A DNA stretch of 64,000 nt from Roseomonas populi (GTDB lineage: Bacteria; Pseudomonadota; Alphaproteobacteria; Acetobacterales; Acetobacteraceae), in assembly GCF_024594815.1 (NCBI RefSeq), contig NZ_JANJOU010000003.1:369385-433384 (forward strand), given 5' to 3'. Below, piece by piece: positions 50,899-60,325 of the stretch. The notes under the pieces are model-generated. The model searched no databases. It was not told where the DNA came from and saw only the letters and a program-made list of their open reading frames with translations. How positions within the stretch are numbered: the first letter of the stretch is position 1; each line of letters begins with the position of its first letter. A program made the translations under genes and the position numbers.

Positions 50899-52498
50899 CC
50901 GGCGCGGCGGTCAGGACGCAGAATGGGATCGCCAGCACCAGCCCCGCGACCGCCGGCAGCCCCGCGAGCACGGCGAAGACGGAGCCGGAGGCGAGCAGCA
51001 GGCCGAGGATCACCAGACCCGCCAGGGTGTGCGGCCAGAGGAAGGCGGCCGCCTCCGCCCAGGGAATGCGCCGCTCCTCCCGGCTCTGCGACGGCCAGCC
51101 GGCCTGGGAGAGGCCGAGTGCGTGGGAGAGCACGACGACCGTGTTGTGGAAGGCGATGATCGGATCGAAGAGGAGCAGGAAGAGGCTCTCCGACACGGCG
51201 AGGCGAAGATAAGCCAGGCGCCCGCCCGGCGGGGTTCGCAGCAGCGCCGCGACATGCCCGGCCAGGCGCGGCGTGTGCAGCGCCGCATAACCGAGGAGGA
51301 GCAGCGCGACCAGGGCGCCGCGCGGCGTCCCCTCCGCGTCGAAGGCGGCGTTCAGCGCGGCCAGCGGCAGCATGGCGAACCAGAGCGGGGCGAGGAGGTA
51401 GTGCAGGATCGCCTGCAGCATCTGGAACCGCCCCACCCGGCTCAACGAGCGGTCCCGCAGCAGGTGGCGGTACTGCAGGTTCCCCGCCGCCCAGCGGCGA
51501 TCCCGGACGAGGAAGGCGAGAAGGTGCGGCGGCGCGGATTCGAGCGAGCCGCCCGCCCCGTCCCGCATGTCCGGCAGCACGCGCACGCCCCAGCCCGCCG
51601 CGTGCAGCCGCGCCGCCTCCACGTGGTCGTGGGAGAGGATGTGGGATCCGTCCGGCAGCGGGCCGAGGCGGCAGTGCTGCCGGAAGGGCGCGATGCGGAT
51701 GGCGGCGTTGTGGCCCCAGAAGGGTCCTTCGTCGCCCTGCCACCAGCCCTGGCCCAGTGTCCAGGTCTGCCCGCCCGCGCGGTGGCCGGCGTTGAACAGC
51801 CGGCCGAAGGGCGCGGCGGCCGGGCGGCCGGCGATGGGCGATTGCAGCAGGCCCAGGCGCGGCTCCGCCTCCATCGCGCGCACCAGCCGCAGCACGGAAT
51901 CGGGCGACATCTCGGAATCCGCGTCCAGCAGCACCATCAGGTCGAAACCCTCGGCGTGGTGGTCCAGGAAGTCCATCACGTTGCCGGCCTTGTAGCCGGT
52001 GTTCTTCGCCCGGCGGCGATAGAGCACCCTTCCCCCGGGCCGCCCGGCGGAGAAGGCCGCCACCGCCGCTTCCTCCGCCGCGGCGCGGGCAGGATCGGTG
52101 GTGTCGGAGAGGAGCACGAGGGCGAAGCGGTCGCCCCAGGGCGCCAGCCCATCCATCAGCCGCGCGAGCGGCGGCAGGACCTCCCCCATTGCCTCGTCGC
52201 GCACGCAGACGGCGATGGCGGTGCGAAGGGTCACGGGCCCATCCGGCTCCGGCGCCGCCCCGCCGCGCAGGCGCACGATCAGCCCGACCGTGCCGGTGGC
52301 GGCGGCCAGGGCGATCCAGGGCAGGTTCCCGATCAGGCAGACGAGAAGCAGCACCTCCCACACCGACCACCCGCCCGGCGCCAGCACGCCGATCCCGAGC
52401 GCCAGCAGCAGGGTCGCGATCCCGATGGCGAGGCCGGCGAAAGCGGCGCGCCGCCGCCGCCGGGCGGCGCGCCGCACGGCTTCCTGGCGCGCGCTCAT
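50888..52498 (-). CDS. OpgH-like membrane glucosyltransferase
   Basis: 536 residues from MSARQEAV (a start 24 bases upstream is possible). GT2 family: two N-terminal membrane helices, AIAVCVRDEAMGEVLPPLAR, LLDADSEM (DxD), HDHVEAARL, and VRDRRWAAGNLQYRHLLRDR (RxxRW-type motif), then several C-terminal membrane segments. Typical OpgH/MdoH makes osmoregulated periplasmic beta-glucans, with OpgG as partner; no opgG is present in this window. It may therefore make or modify a different glycan of this operon. Follows galE. Confidence 0.82.
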   Translation of the reverse strand: MSARQEAVRRAARRRRRAAFAGLAIGIATLLLALGIGVLAPGGWSVWEVLLLVCLIGNLPWIALAAATGTVGLIVRLRGGAAPEPDGPVTLRTAIAVCVRDEAMGEVLPPLARLMDGLAPWGDRFALVLLSDTTDPARAAAEEAAVAAFSAGRPGGRVLYRRRAKNTGYKAGNVMDFLDHHAEGFDLMVLLDADSEMSPDSVLRLVRAMEAEPRLGLLQSPIAGRPAAAPFGRLFNAGHRAGGQTWTLGQGWWQGDEGPFWGHNAAIRIAPFRQHCRLGPLPDGSHILSHDHVEAARLHAAGWGVRVLPDMRDGAGGSLESAPPHLLAFLVRDRRWAAGNLQYRHLLRDRSLSRVGRFQMLQAILHYLLAPLWFAMLPLAALNAAFDAEGTPRGALVALLLLGYAALHTPRLAGHVAALLRTPPGGRLAYLRLAVSESLFLLLFDPIIAFHNTVVVLSHALGLSQAGWPSQSREERRIPWAEAAAFLWPHTLAGLVILGLLLASGSVFAVLAGLPAVAGLVLAIPFCVLTAAPDAG

Positions 52499-52508
52499 CC
52501 TCCTGCTC

Positions 52509-53531
52509 TCACGCGTGGGCACGCTCGGCGGGCTGGCCCGGCAGGAGCGGCGGAGCGGCGGGCCGCCCCTCCCAGGCCAGGGCGTCGCTCACGATCCGAT
52601 CCAGGCTGTCGTGCATGGGATGCCAGCCGAGGAGCTGCCGCACGCCGTCCGCCACCGCGATCACGGCGGGCGGGTCCCCCGCGCGGCGCGGCGCGATCCG
52701 GTGCGGCACGGGGCGCCCGGCCGCGCGCTCCACCGCGCGCAGCACGGCCAGCACGGAGTGGCCCCGCCCGTAGCCGCAGTTCAGCGTCAGGCTCCTCCCG
52801 CCCTCCAGCAGGTGCCGCAGCGCCGCCACATGCGCCGTGGCGAGGTCGGCGACATGGACGTAGTCCCGCACCCCCGTGCCGTCCGGCGTGTCGTAGTCGT
52901 CGCCATACACCGTCACGGCGTCTCGCCGGCCCAGCGCCGCATCGCAGGCCACGGCGATCAGGTGCGTGGCGCCCGGGCGGCGGCGGCCCGTGCGCCCGGC
53001 GGGGTCCGCCCCTGCCACGTTGAAGTAGCGCAGCGCGACGAAGGAAACGCCGTGCGCGGTGGCGGCATCGCCGATCAGCCGCTCCGCCGCCAGCTTGCTC
53101 GCGCCATAGGGGTTGATGGGGCGGCAGGGCGCGTCCTCCCGCACCGGCAGGGTGTCGGGGATGCCGTAGACGGCGGCGGTGGAGGAGAAGACGAGGCGCC
53201 GCACCCCGGCCGCCACGCAGCCCTCAAGCAGTCCCAGCGTGCCCGCCAGGTTGTTTCGCCAATAGGCCAGCGGCTGCGCCACGCTCTCCGGCACCACGAG
53301 GGAGGCTGCGAAGTGCATCGCCGCCTCCGCCCGGTGCGCGCGCAGGGTGCTGGCAACAAGATTGGCATCCGCCACGTCGCCCACCACCAGCGGTACGCCC
53401 TCCGGCACGGCTTCCCGCAAGCCGGTGGACAGGTCATCCAGCACCACTGGCTGATACCCCGCGTCCAGAAGCGCGAGGACGGCCTGGCTGCCGATGTAGC
53501 CGGCGCCGCCCGTGACAAGGACCCTGGTCAT
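52509..53531 (-). CDS. galE: UDP-glucose 4-epimerase
   Basis: 340 residues. Extended SDR: VLVTGGAGYIGSQAVLALLD (NAD site), STAAVYG, and INPYGASKLAAE (YxxxK), NVAGADPAGRTGRRRPGATH, GVRDYVHVADLATAHVAAL. Interconverts UDP-Glc and UDP-Gal (or the GlcNAc forms). Start overlaps the UDG-like gene stop by four bases. In this operon it may supply sugar donor to the GT4 or GT2 enzyme. Confidence 0.9.
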   Translation of the reverse strand: MTRVLVTGGAGYIGSQAVLALLDAGYQPVVLDDLSTGLREAVPEGVPLVVGDVADANLVASTLRAHRAEAAMHFAASLVVPESVAQPLAYWRNNLAGTLGLLEGCVAAGVRRLVFSSTAAVYGIPDTLPVREDAPCRPINPYGASKLAAERLIGDAATAHGVSFVALRYFNVAGADPAGRTGRRRPGATHLIAVACDAALGRRDAVTVYGDDYDTPDGTGVRDYVHVADLATAHVAALRHLLEGGRSLTLNCGYGRGHSVLAVLRAVERAAGRPVPHRIAPRRAGDPPAVIAVADGVRQLLGWHPMHDSLDRIVSDALAWEGRPAAPPLLPGQPAERAHA

Positions 53532-54172
53532 GCTCGCCCCCCGTCCAGCAGCGCCGCGGCGACCCCCAGCGCTTCCGCGATGCGCGCGGGCACGGCGGGG
53601 CTGGTGCAGACATAGGTCGGGCTGGGATGCGGCATGGTCAGCACGGGCAGGCCCGGGCGGGCAGCGCGCAGCACGGGCTCCGCCGCGGCGGCGAAGCGCC
53701 CGGCCAGCACGGCGACGCGGAGGTTCGGCATCACCTCCAGCAGCGGCGGCACCCATTCCAACCCGGCGCGCAGTTCCGCCGTGCGGGGCGCACGGTTGAG
53801 GGCGCCGGGCTCGTGGATGATCCAGGGCACGGCGTTCCAGATCAGCATGTCGCGCCGGTCGATCCGCGCAGCGTCCAGGAAGCGGCGCAGGTTGGCGCCG
53901 GTGCCGCCGGACTTGTCACGGGAGACGATGGCGTTCTCGTGCGAGAGACGCGGGCCGGGTGTTTCCAGCAGCAGGAGAAGCCGCGCCTCGGCGCCGCCAT
54001 CCAGCGGGTCCGGCTCCGGCACGGGGCGGCCGGTGGCCTCGCGGATGCGCTCGGCCAGGATGCGGATCGGGGCGGTGTGCGGGGCGTCGCGCAGCAGGGC
54101 GTGGCGCGCGGCCAGCTCCGCAGGATCGGAGAGGGCGCCCGCGTGTGGGCCGCGGCGTGACGCGGCCATCAT
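53528..54172 (-). CDS. Uracil-DNA glycosylase-fold protein
   Basis: 214 residues, the ATG overlapping the deacetylase stop by four bases. LLLLETPGPRLSHENAIVS (motif A-like, with ETPGP), NLRRFLDAARIDRRDMLIWN, and MPHPSPTYV (HPSP motif B) identify the UDG superfamily. Canonical members remove uracil from DNA. Embedding in a glycoside-type operon is unexpected; it could be a bystander or a fold recruited for another glycosidic bond. Confidence 0.78.
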   Translation of the reverse strand: MMAASRRGPHAGALSDPAELAARHALLRDAPHTAPIRILAERIREATGRPVPEPDPLDGGAEARLLLLLETPGPRLSHENAIVSRDKSGGTGANLRRFLDAARIDRRDMLIWNAVPWIIHEPGALNRAPRTAELRAGLEWVPPLLEVMPNLRVAVLAGRFAAAAEPVLRAARPGLPVLTMPHPSPTYVCTSPAVPARIAEALGVAAALLDGGRA

Positions 54173-54906
54173 GCGGCCCTTGCCAGCACCGGCGCCTCGC
54201 CCTGAACGCGGGCGCGCTCGCGGCCCTCTGTCGTGGCCAGGGCGCGGGCCAGCCCCTCCGGTCCACCGAACTGGTAGCCGAGCTGGGTGGCATAGGCCGC
54301 GCAGGCCGCGTGCTTGGCGGCGGGATCGGTGGGCAGCTCGGTCTCGGGGAAGCGATCCATCATCGCGACGAACGGGCGGCGGGGCGTGTCGGCGCGCGTG
54401 ATGTAGGGAAAATCCCGCCACCACAGGATTGGCGCGCGCGGGTCCAGCAGCTGGATGGCGCGTACGGTCAGCACATGGTCCACATGCCCGCCGATCGCCT
54501 GGGGTGCGAGGATGAGGTCCGGCCGCGCTTCCTGCAGGAGCGGCGCAATCGCGTCATGAGCCTGGAGATGCGCCATGTCGTCGGAGCGCGGCGCGGCGAA
54601 GAGCTCGGCCGCGGAATGGTAACCGCGGTGCGGCGCCTCGCGGAGCGGCAGGTGGACAGCACGTGCGCCGAGCGCAGCGCAAGCGTCCAGGTCCTCCGCG
54701 CGGCGGATGGCCATGTAGTCGGCCTCGGGCGGCAGGCCCTTGTCGGTCTGGCAGGCCAGGGCGAAGCCTCGTGGCTCCGGCACGGTGGCAGTGAAGATCG
54801 TCGCCACCACCACCTCCCACCCCTCCCCCGCCATCCGTGCCAGCACGCCGCCGGCCGAGAAGGCGGCGTCGTCCAGGTGCGGGGAGAGGGCGAGGGCGAG
54901 CGGCAT
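54169..54906 (-). CDS. PIG-L family deacetylase
   Basis: 245 residues. LALALSPHLDDAAFSAGGVL is the PIG-L metal motif; GHVDHVLTVRA supplies the second His pair. Zn-dependent de-N-acetylases of this family act on GlcNAc-inositol compounds (MshB, PIG-L) or on related amino-sugar conjugates. Start overlaps the glycosyltransferase stop by one base (TGATG). In this operon, with inositol synthase and a GT4, it may deacetylate a GlcNAc-inositol-like intermediate. Confidence 0.88.
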   Translation of the reverse strand: MPLALALSPHLDDAAFSAGGVLARMAGEGWEVVVATIFTATVPEPRGFALACQTDKGLPPEADYMAIRRAEDLDACAALGARAVHLPLREAPHRGYHSAAELFAAPRSDDMAHLQAHDAIAPLLQEARPDLILAPQAIGGHVDHVLTVRAIQLLDPRAPILWWRDFPYITRADTPRRPFVAMMDRFPETELPTDPAAKHAACAAYATQLGYQFGGPEGLARALATTEGRERARVQGEAPVLARAA

Positions 54907-56144
54907 CAGAGCAGGTGCGGTGCCGCGCGGAAGCGGCACTCGGCCATTGGCAGGACAGGGTCGAAGGCAGTGTCGGGCGCGGTGCCGCGCACCTCCTCGT
55001 AGATCCCCATGATCTGCCGGCCTACGGCTTCCCAGGAATAGGTGCGGCGGCACTCATCCAGCGCATTCGCCGCCAGGCGCGCGCGGAGGGGCGCATCGGT
55101 GATGATGCGCCGAAGATTCGCCGCCAGCGCCGGCACGTCGCCGGGCTGGGAGAGCAGGCCGTTCTCCTCGTGCCGGAGGCAATCCCGCACGCCGACCGCG
55201 TCGCAGGAGACAGAGGCAAGGCCGCTCGCCATCGCCTCCAGCACGGTGTTGGAGAAGCCCTCGGCATAGGTAGGAGAGACGAAGACGTCCGCCTCCCGGT
55301 ACAGCGCCGGCGTCGCATCGTAGTCGGCATAGCCGGAGAAGCGCGTGCCGAGCCCCAGTTCCGCATCGCGCGCCACGCAAGCATCGAGGTCGGGGCCGAT
55401 GCCGCTGATCGTAGCGGCGAAGGGCACGCCCTGCGCGCGGAGCATCGCCAAAGCGTCGAGGAAGTCCAGCGCGCCTTTCCGGCGATCCACTCGGCCGTGG
55501 TAGAAGAGGCGCACGGGATCGGCGGCCCGCCCCGGCACATAGCCCGGGGCGGGATGGAAGCGGTCCACCTCCACCGCGCCGGGGACGATGGTGAAACGCT
55601 CGCGCGGGACGCCCAGGCGGTCCACCACCTCCTGCGCGAAGCTGTCGCAGCCGATCAGCAGCCGGTCCGCGTGGTTCAGCACGCGCAGCATGGCCTGCCG
55701 GTGCGTCTCGCAGCAGGAACCCACCCAGTGGCCGTCGCCGCCCTGGATGGAGACGACGGTGGGCACGCCGATCCGCTGCGCGGCCAGCAGCACGGACCAG
55801 CCATTGGGGTAGCCGTACTGGGCGTGCAGCACGTCGAAGGGCTTGCGCGCGTGCTCGGCCAGGATGGTCTGCACCATGTCGTCCACGTCGCGCTCGAAAT
55901 CCGCGCCGCCGGGCCCGGCGAAGGCCTCCTCGCCGAGGGAGCGGCGGCCGATCACGCGCACGCCCGGCACCTCCGGCGGCGGGCCGCCGCCATAGACCCG
56001 CGTGCCCGCGGGATCGCCGCGGTACTGGCTGACCATCGTTACGTCGTGCCCGGCCGAGACGAGCTCGCGCAGCAGGTTCACGGCATAGACGCTCATCCCG
56101 CTGATCGCGGGGAAGAAGCGGCGGGAGAGGAAGAGGACCCTCAC
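54906..56144 (-). CDS. GT4 family glycosyltransferase
   Basis: 412 residues from GTG (overlaps the upstream stop by four bases). Start VRVLFLSRRFFPAISGMSVY, middle HAQYGYPNGWSVLLA, donor-binding FYHGRVDRRKGALDFLDAL and the EX7E motif in YAEGFSNTVLEAMASG. A retaining GT-B enzyme using a nucleotide sugar. MshA-like inositol glycosylation is possible; the acceptor is not decided by sequence. Followed directly by the deacetylase. Confidence 0.88.
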   Translation of the reverse strand: MRVLFLSRRFFPAISGMSVYAVNLLRELVSAGHDVTMVSQYRGDPAGTRVYGGGPPPEVPGVRVIGRRSLGEEAFAGPGGADFERDVDDMVQTILAEHARKPFDVLHAQYGYPNGWSVLLAAQRIGVPTVVSIQGGDGHWVGSCCETHRQAMLRVLNHADRLLIGCDSFAQEVVDRLGVPRERFTIVPGAVEVDRFHPAPGYVPGRAADPVRLFYHGRVDRRKGALDFLDALAMLRAQGVPFAATISGIGPDLDACVARDAELGLGTRFSGYADYDATPALYREADVFVSPTYAEGFSNTVLEAMASGLASVSCDAVGVRDCLRHEENGLLSQPGDVPALAANLRRIITDAPLRARLAANALDECRRTYSWEAVGRQIMGIYEEVRGTAPDTAFDPVLPMAECRFRAAPHLL

Positions 56145-56977
56145 GCGGCCCTCGCGGCGCGGGCGTTGCGCAGCCACTGCAGGGATTGCGGGATCATCGT
56201 ATCGGCGCGGTGGCTCTCGCGGGAGAGCTCTACGCAAACGAGGCGGGAGAAGCCGATCCCTTCCAGCGCGTCCAGGCAGGCGGGGATGTCCATGTCGCCT
56301 TCCCCGAAGGGCAGGTGGATATGGACGCCGCGCGCCATGTCCTCGATCGCGACCGTGCCGATATGCGGGGCGAATTCCCGCACCGCCGCGGCCGGATCGC
56401 GCTCCCCCGTCACCAGCAGGTGGCCGAGGTCGAGCGCCAGGGTCAGGCCGGGCAGGTCCAGGGCAGACCAGTCATCCACCGTCTCCACCAGCATGCCCGG
56501 CTCCGGCTCCAGCGCCGCCGTCACGCCGCGGGACTGCGCGTGCTCCAGCACCCGCGCCACGCCCTCGCGCAGCCAGGCCTTGGCCTGCCCATGCTCCACG
56601 CCCGGGCGCGGCACGCCGGCCCAGAAGGAGACGGCCTCCGCGCCCAGGATGGCGCCGATGTCGGTCGCGCGGTTCAGGAAGGCCACGCGCCTGTCCCGCC
56701 CCTCCTGGGATGGCGTCAGCAGCGTCGGCTCGTGCTTCGCACGAGGGTCCAGCAGGTAGCGCGCGCCCGTCTCGATCACGCAGCCCAGCTTGCGGGCGGA
56801 GAGGTCGCGCGCCAGCACCTCCGCGCGCCGCTCCCACCCCTCCTCCATCGGGTCCAGGTGGTGGTGGTCCAGCGTCAAGGCCACGCCGTCGTAGCCGGCG
56901 TCGGCGATGATCGCGACGGCATCCGCCAGCCGGTGGTTGGCCGCGCCGTTGGTGTTGTAGGCGAAGCGGAGGGTCAT
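56141..56977 (-). CDS. Sugar phosphate isomerase/epimerase (TIM barrel)
   Basis: 278 residues. Xylose-isomerase-like TIM barrel: LRFAYNTNGAANHRLADAVA, AGYDGVALTLDHHHLDP, ALEPEPGMLVETVDDW, LTLALDLGHLLVTGER, and GVHIHLPFGEGDMDIPACL containing metal-binding Glu/His/Asp. Substrate unknown; inosose or keto-sugar isomerisation would suit an operon with inositol synthase and a Gfo/Idh/MocA dehydrogenase. Overlaps both neighbours by four bases. Confidence 0.82.
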   Translation of the reverse strand: MTLRFAYNTNGAANHRLADAVAIIADAGYDGVALTLDHHHLDPMEEGWERRAEVLARDLSARKLGCVIETGARYLLDPRAKHEPTLLTPSQEGRDRRVAFLNRATDIGAILGAEAVSFWAGVPRPGVEHGQAKAWLREGVARVLEHAQSRGVTAALEPEPGMLVETVDDWSALDLPGLTLALDLGHLLVTGERDPAAAVREFAPHIGTVAIEDMARGVHIHLPFGEGDMDIPACLDALEGIGFSRLVCVELSRESHRADTMIPQSLQWLRNARAARAA

Positions 56978-58452
56978 GCCGGCACCGGCTCCCCGCGCCG
57001 CGCCGCGAGGGCGAGCTGGGCGGAGAAGGTCCCGCTCTCCCGGTACAGCGGATAGAGCGTGCCGACGATCTCGTCCGCCAGCTTGGCATTGAACCAGGCC
57101 GGCCCGCCGACGCGCGCCTCGTCCTCAGGCCGCAGCAGCACCCGCTTCGCGCCCTCGCGCGGTGCATCCAAGATCAGCGGGTCGTTGCGGTCGCGCAGGC
57201 GGCGCACGCCGCGCCAGCCGACGCGGTGATAGCTCATCGTCTCGCTCTCCAGCCCGGGCACGATCACCTTCACCACGCGGATCGCGCGGTCGGGCGGGGA
57301 GCAATCGACGGTCAGCACCTCCAGCCCCTCCGCCGCGAGGCGATCCACCAGCAGCGCCAGCCGGTCCTTCGAGTTCGCAACCGCCGAGGCCGGCACGGTG
57401 GGCAGGGAGGAGAAGGGCCGATGGCTGCGGGCCGAGAGGACATTGTCCGCCAGCCGCGTGCGCAGCACGGAGGCGTCCTTGTCCATCCACTCCACCATCG
57501 CTTCCAGGGCGCGGTTCTCCTCCTCCTCGTACACGGCCACGCCGATCTGCCGCTCCACGTAATCGGCCGGCAGGGCCTGGCGCAGCAGGGGGATGGGGCC
57601 GTGGGTGGCCGCCTTGCGGGCGCGGGAACCGCAGAACTCCAGCAGCGCCTTCCGCAGGGTCCGCTCGCGGTCCGGGCTCACCGCCTCGCCACAGGAGGTG
57701 ATCTGGATGGGCGCGGTCGGCTCGCCCCTGTCGTCGCCCACCACGTAGAGGTTCGCCATGCCCAAGTCGGTCGCGGCCAGCTTCACCATCACGTTGATGT
57801 CGAGGGACTTCAGATGGTCCAGCAGCCCGCGCACCTGCGGGTCCGGCACCGCGTCCATCTCCACAACCGCGCCCTGGTCCAGCGCGCGGTAGGAGACGAC
57901 GTTCCCGTCGCGCTGCAGCGCCTCCATGATACCGTGGGCGATGGCGTGCTCGATGTCGAAGCCCGCGCCCAGGCCGTTGGTGATGGGCGTGATCAGCCTC
58001 GGCGCCTCGCCGAGCTGGTAGGGATAGGCGGCCACCCATTCGCGCGGCACCAGCACCGTCTCGCCCGAAGGCCAGCGCTTCGCCTCAACCCAGGGCAGCA
58101 CCATGTCCGGCGTGTAGTCGCAGCCGGCGGGCAGGCAGAGGGTCAGCGGATCGGCCACGGCACGCGTCCGGGAGAGCTCGGCGTAGCTGCCCGTCACGCG
58201 CGGCAGCACCTTGATCGCCGCGCCGCAATGCACCTCCTCGCACAGCTCGCCCAGCGCGCCGACCTCCGCCTCCACCTCGGTGAAGCCGTAGCCGTAGCCC
58301 GTGGTCGCCGGCTCGTCGTCCAGGATCAGGTTGGCCTGCACCACGGGGATGCCGGTGCGGTCCAGGTGATCGATGCGGAAGACGGTGATGTTGGCGCCCT
58401 TCGGCATGGTGGCGCGGAAGGCATCCGCCACCCGGCGCAGCTCGTCGCTCAT
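56974..58452 (-). CDS. YcaO-like protein
   Basis: 492 residues. VFRIDHLDRTGIPVVQANLI, then TGYGYGFTEVEAEVGALGEL with the ATP-binding Glu pattern and the C-terminal RRLRDRNDPLILD region are YcaO landmarks. YcaO enzymes use ATP to activate peptide or other amide carbonyls for cyclodehydration, thioamidation or amidine formation. No RiPP precursor peptide or TfuA partner was seen nearby, so it may act on a small molecule. Overlaps its neighbours by four bases each. Confidence 0.85.
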   Translation of the reverse strand: MSDELRRVADAFRATMPKGANITVFRIDHLDRTGIPVVQANLILDDEPATTGYGYGFTEVEAEVGALGELCEEVHCGAAIKVLPRVTGSYAELSRTRAVADPLTLCLPAGCDYTPDMVLPWVEAKRWPSGETVLVPREWVAAYPYQLGEAPRLITPITNGLGAGFDIEHAIAHGIMEALQRDGNVVSYRALDQGAVVEMDAVPDPQVRGLLDHLKSLDINVMVKLAATDLGMANLYVVGDDRGEPTAPIQITSCGEAVSPDRERTLRKALLEFCGSRARKAATHGPIPLLRQALPADYVERQIGVAVYEEEENRALEAMVEWMDKDASVLRTRLADNVLSARSHRPFSSLPTVPASAVANSKDRLALLVDRLAAEGLEVLTVDCSPPDRAIRVVKVIVPGLESETMSYHRVGWRGVRRLRDRNDPLILDAPREGAKRVLLRPEDEARVGGPAWFNAKLADEIVGTLYPLYRESGTFSAQLALAARRGEPVPA

Positions 58453-59300
58453 ACAGCTCTCTCCCCAGCGCGGCGGCGCAGCTCATCCATCGGAATGTGT
58501 CGCACGCCCGGCGGGCCGCGCAGCTGGTCATCCAGCACGGCTAGCGCGACCTCGCGCGTGATGCCGCGCGCGTGCTCGAAGGGCGTGCAGACCGTGTCGA
58601 ATTCTACGCTGCCGATCACGTCCCGGTACTTCCGCACCTCGCCCGGCGAGAGCGGGATATCCTTGTGGAAGGCCTTGTGGGTGGAAACCGCCAGATTCTC
58701 GCCGTCCGGTCCCTGGTCCACCTTGAAGGCATCGCCGCAGAACAGCGTGTTCCGCGCCGCGTCGTGCAGCACCGCCTGGCCCTCGTAATGGCCGCCGACA
58801 TGCATCAGCACCTGTCCGGGCCGCAGCTCCAGCGCCTCGTCATAGGGCCAGGTGACGCGGAACGCCTTGGTCATCCGCAGGTCGTCCTTCTGGATGGCCA
58901 GCACCTCCGGCTGGAACACGTCCTGCAACTGCCAGAGCGCGCCGTAGCCGTGGCAATGGCTGGCAGCGAGATAGCGGATGCCGCCTAGGCGGCGGATCTC
59001 CTCCAGCATGTCGGGCGTGTAATAGGGCGCGGCCTCGAAGGCCGTGTTCCCGTCCTCGTGCAGCAGCAGCCAGCCCGTGCCGTTCAGGCCGAAAGGCGGG
59101 GAGGTGGTGAAGGCCACCATGTCGCGGTCCAGGCGCTTCCACGAGCCTGTCAGCCGCGCCGCCACCTCCTCCTCCCGCAGGAAGTGCCAGCCGTCATGCG
59201 GCAGGTCGTTGCGCGTGTCCTCGCAGACCGGGCAGCCGCGCGGCTCGAAATGCTTCTGCCAGAAGCCGCAGTTCGCGCAGGCCCAGGGTGTCAGCGGCAT
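58449..59300 (-). CDS. Metallo-beta-lactamase-fold protein with zinc ribbon
   Basis: 283 residues. N-terminal rubredoxin-like ribbon CANCGFWQKHFEPRGCPVC, then an MBL fold. The usual HxHxDH motif is degraded to SHCHGYGALW; later metal residues are kept (HVGGHYEG, LFCGDAFKVD, FEHARG). A single- or altered-metal hydrolase is likely. Its start overlaps the oxidoreductase stop by ten bases. Confidence 0.82.
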   Translation of the reverse strand: MPLTPWACANCGFWQKHFEPRGCPVCEDTRNDLPHDGWHFLREEEVAARLTGSWKRLDRDMVAFTTSPPFGLNGTGWLLLHEDGNTAFEAAPYYTPDMLEEIRRLGGIRYLAASHCHGYGALWQLQDVFQPEVLAIQKDDLRMTKAFRVTWPYDEALELRPGQVLMHVGGHYEGQAVLHDAARNTLFCGDAFKVDQGPDGENLAVSTHKAFHKDIPLSPGEVRKYRDVIGSVEFDTVCTPFEHARGITREVALAVLDDQLRGPPGVRHIPMDELRRRAGERAV

Positions 59301-60325
59301 GCCGGGTCCTCCGCATAGGCCCGGTGCAGCAGGCGCATGGTGTGCAGGTCCCGCGACGCGCTGAAGACCGAGCGGTCGCCGCCGGACAGCGCGCGGCCGA
59401 AGGCCGCCATCTGGCGCGCGAAGGGAGAGGTATCCGCCTCCGGTACGTCCAGCGGCACGCTGCGCCCCGCCGCGTCCGTGTGCGTCACGCGCCCACCGGC
59501 ATCCTGGCCCATCGTGTTCTCCGCCAGGACCTGTCCCGTGCTGCCCAGCACCTCCAGCCGCCGGCGCGGCAGCGCGTCCGGGCAGTTGTAGGCGACGTGC
59601 AGCTGCACCAGCACGCCACCGGAAGTGCGGCCGATCAGCAGCGCACCGTCATCTACCGCATAGGACTGCACGCGGCGCTGGGTGAGCGCCGCGATCTCCT
59701 CGATCCGCTCGCCCAGCAGATACTCCGCCAGGTCCAGGCCGTGCGGTGCCAGGTCCATCAGCGCGCCGCCTCCGGCGCGCGCGGGATCGGCGCGCCAGTT
59801 GTCGCCCTCTCCCGTCACCGTCCAGTCCGCGCCCAGCCAGCAGGCGTAAGCGATGCGGATTACGGTCGGCGTGCCGATCAGGCCGCACTGCACCGCCGCG
59901 CGGATCGCTTCGTGGGCGGGATGGTGGCGCTGGTCGAAGGCGGTGCCGTACAGGATGCCCGCGCTCTCGGCCGCGGCCGCCATCGCTTCCGCATCCTCCA
60001 GCGTCGCGGCCATTGGCTTCTCGCAGAGCACGGCTTTCCCGGCCGCCGCGACGGCCTCCACCGCGGCGCGGTGCAGGTGGTTCGGCGTGGCGACGTAGAT
60101 CGCCTCCACCTCAGGGTCGTCCAGCATGGGGGCCAGGCTGTCGTGCAGCCCGGCGCCGGGATGCGCGGCCCGCGCCGCCTCCAGCGCGGCCGGAGTGGGA
60201 TCGCAGACGGCGCGCACGGCGTGCCCGGCGGCGAGGATGGCAGGCGCGGCGTAGTCCCGCGCCACCCAGCCGTAGCCGACGATGCCCCAGCCGATGCTGC
60301 GCGCGGGAAGCGGCGCCTCCGGCAT
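59291..60325 (-). CDS. Gfo/Idh/MocA family oxidoreductase
   Basis: 344 residues. Rossmann start IGWGIVGYGWVARDYAAPAI, DDPEVEAIYVATPNHLH, the VLCEKPMAATLEDAEAM catalytic Lys motif, and a Gfo C-terminal domain with DLAPHGLDLAEYLLGE. NAD(P)-dependent sugar or inositol oxidation. The start overlaps the methyltransferase stop by one base. The combination with an inositol-3-phosphate synthase suggests an inositol- or inosose-type substrate. Confidence 0.87.
   Translation of the reverse strand: MPEAPLPARSIGWGIVGYGWVARDYAAPAILAAGHAVRAVCDPTPAALEAARAAHPGAGLHDSLAPMLDDPEVEAIYVATPNHLHRAAVEAVAAAGKAVLCEKPMAATLEDAEAMAAAAESAGILYGTAFDQRHHPAHEAIRAAVQCGLIGTPTVIRIAYACWLGADWTVTGEGDNWRADPARAGGGALMDLAPHGLDLAEYLLGERIEEIAALTQRRVQSYAVDDGALLIGRTSGGVLVQLHVAYNCPDALPRRRLEVLGSTGQVLAENTMGQDAGGRVTHTDAAGRSVPLDVPEADTSPFARQMAAFGRALSGGDRSVFSASRDLHTMRLLHRAYAEDPACR

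Noticed and set aside
56974..58452. RiPP cluster based on YcaO
   Set aside because: No short precursor-peptide ORF, TfuA, E1-like or dehydrogenase partner typical of RiPPs nearby; the context is sugar/inositol chemistry.
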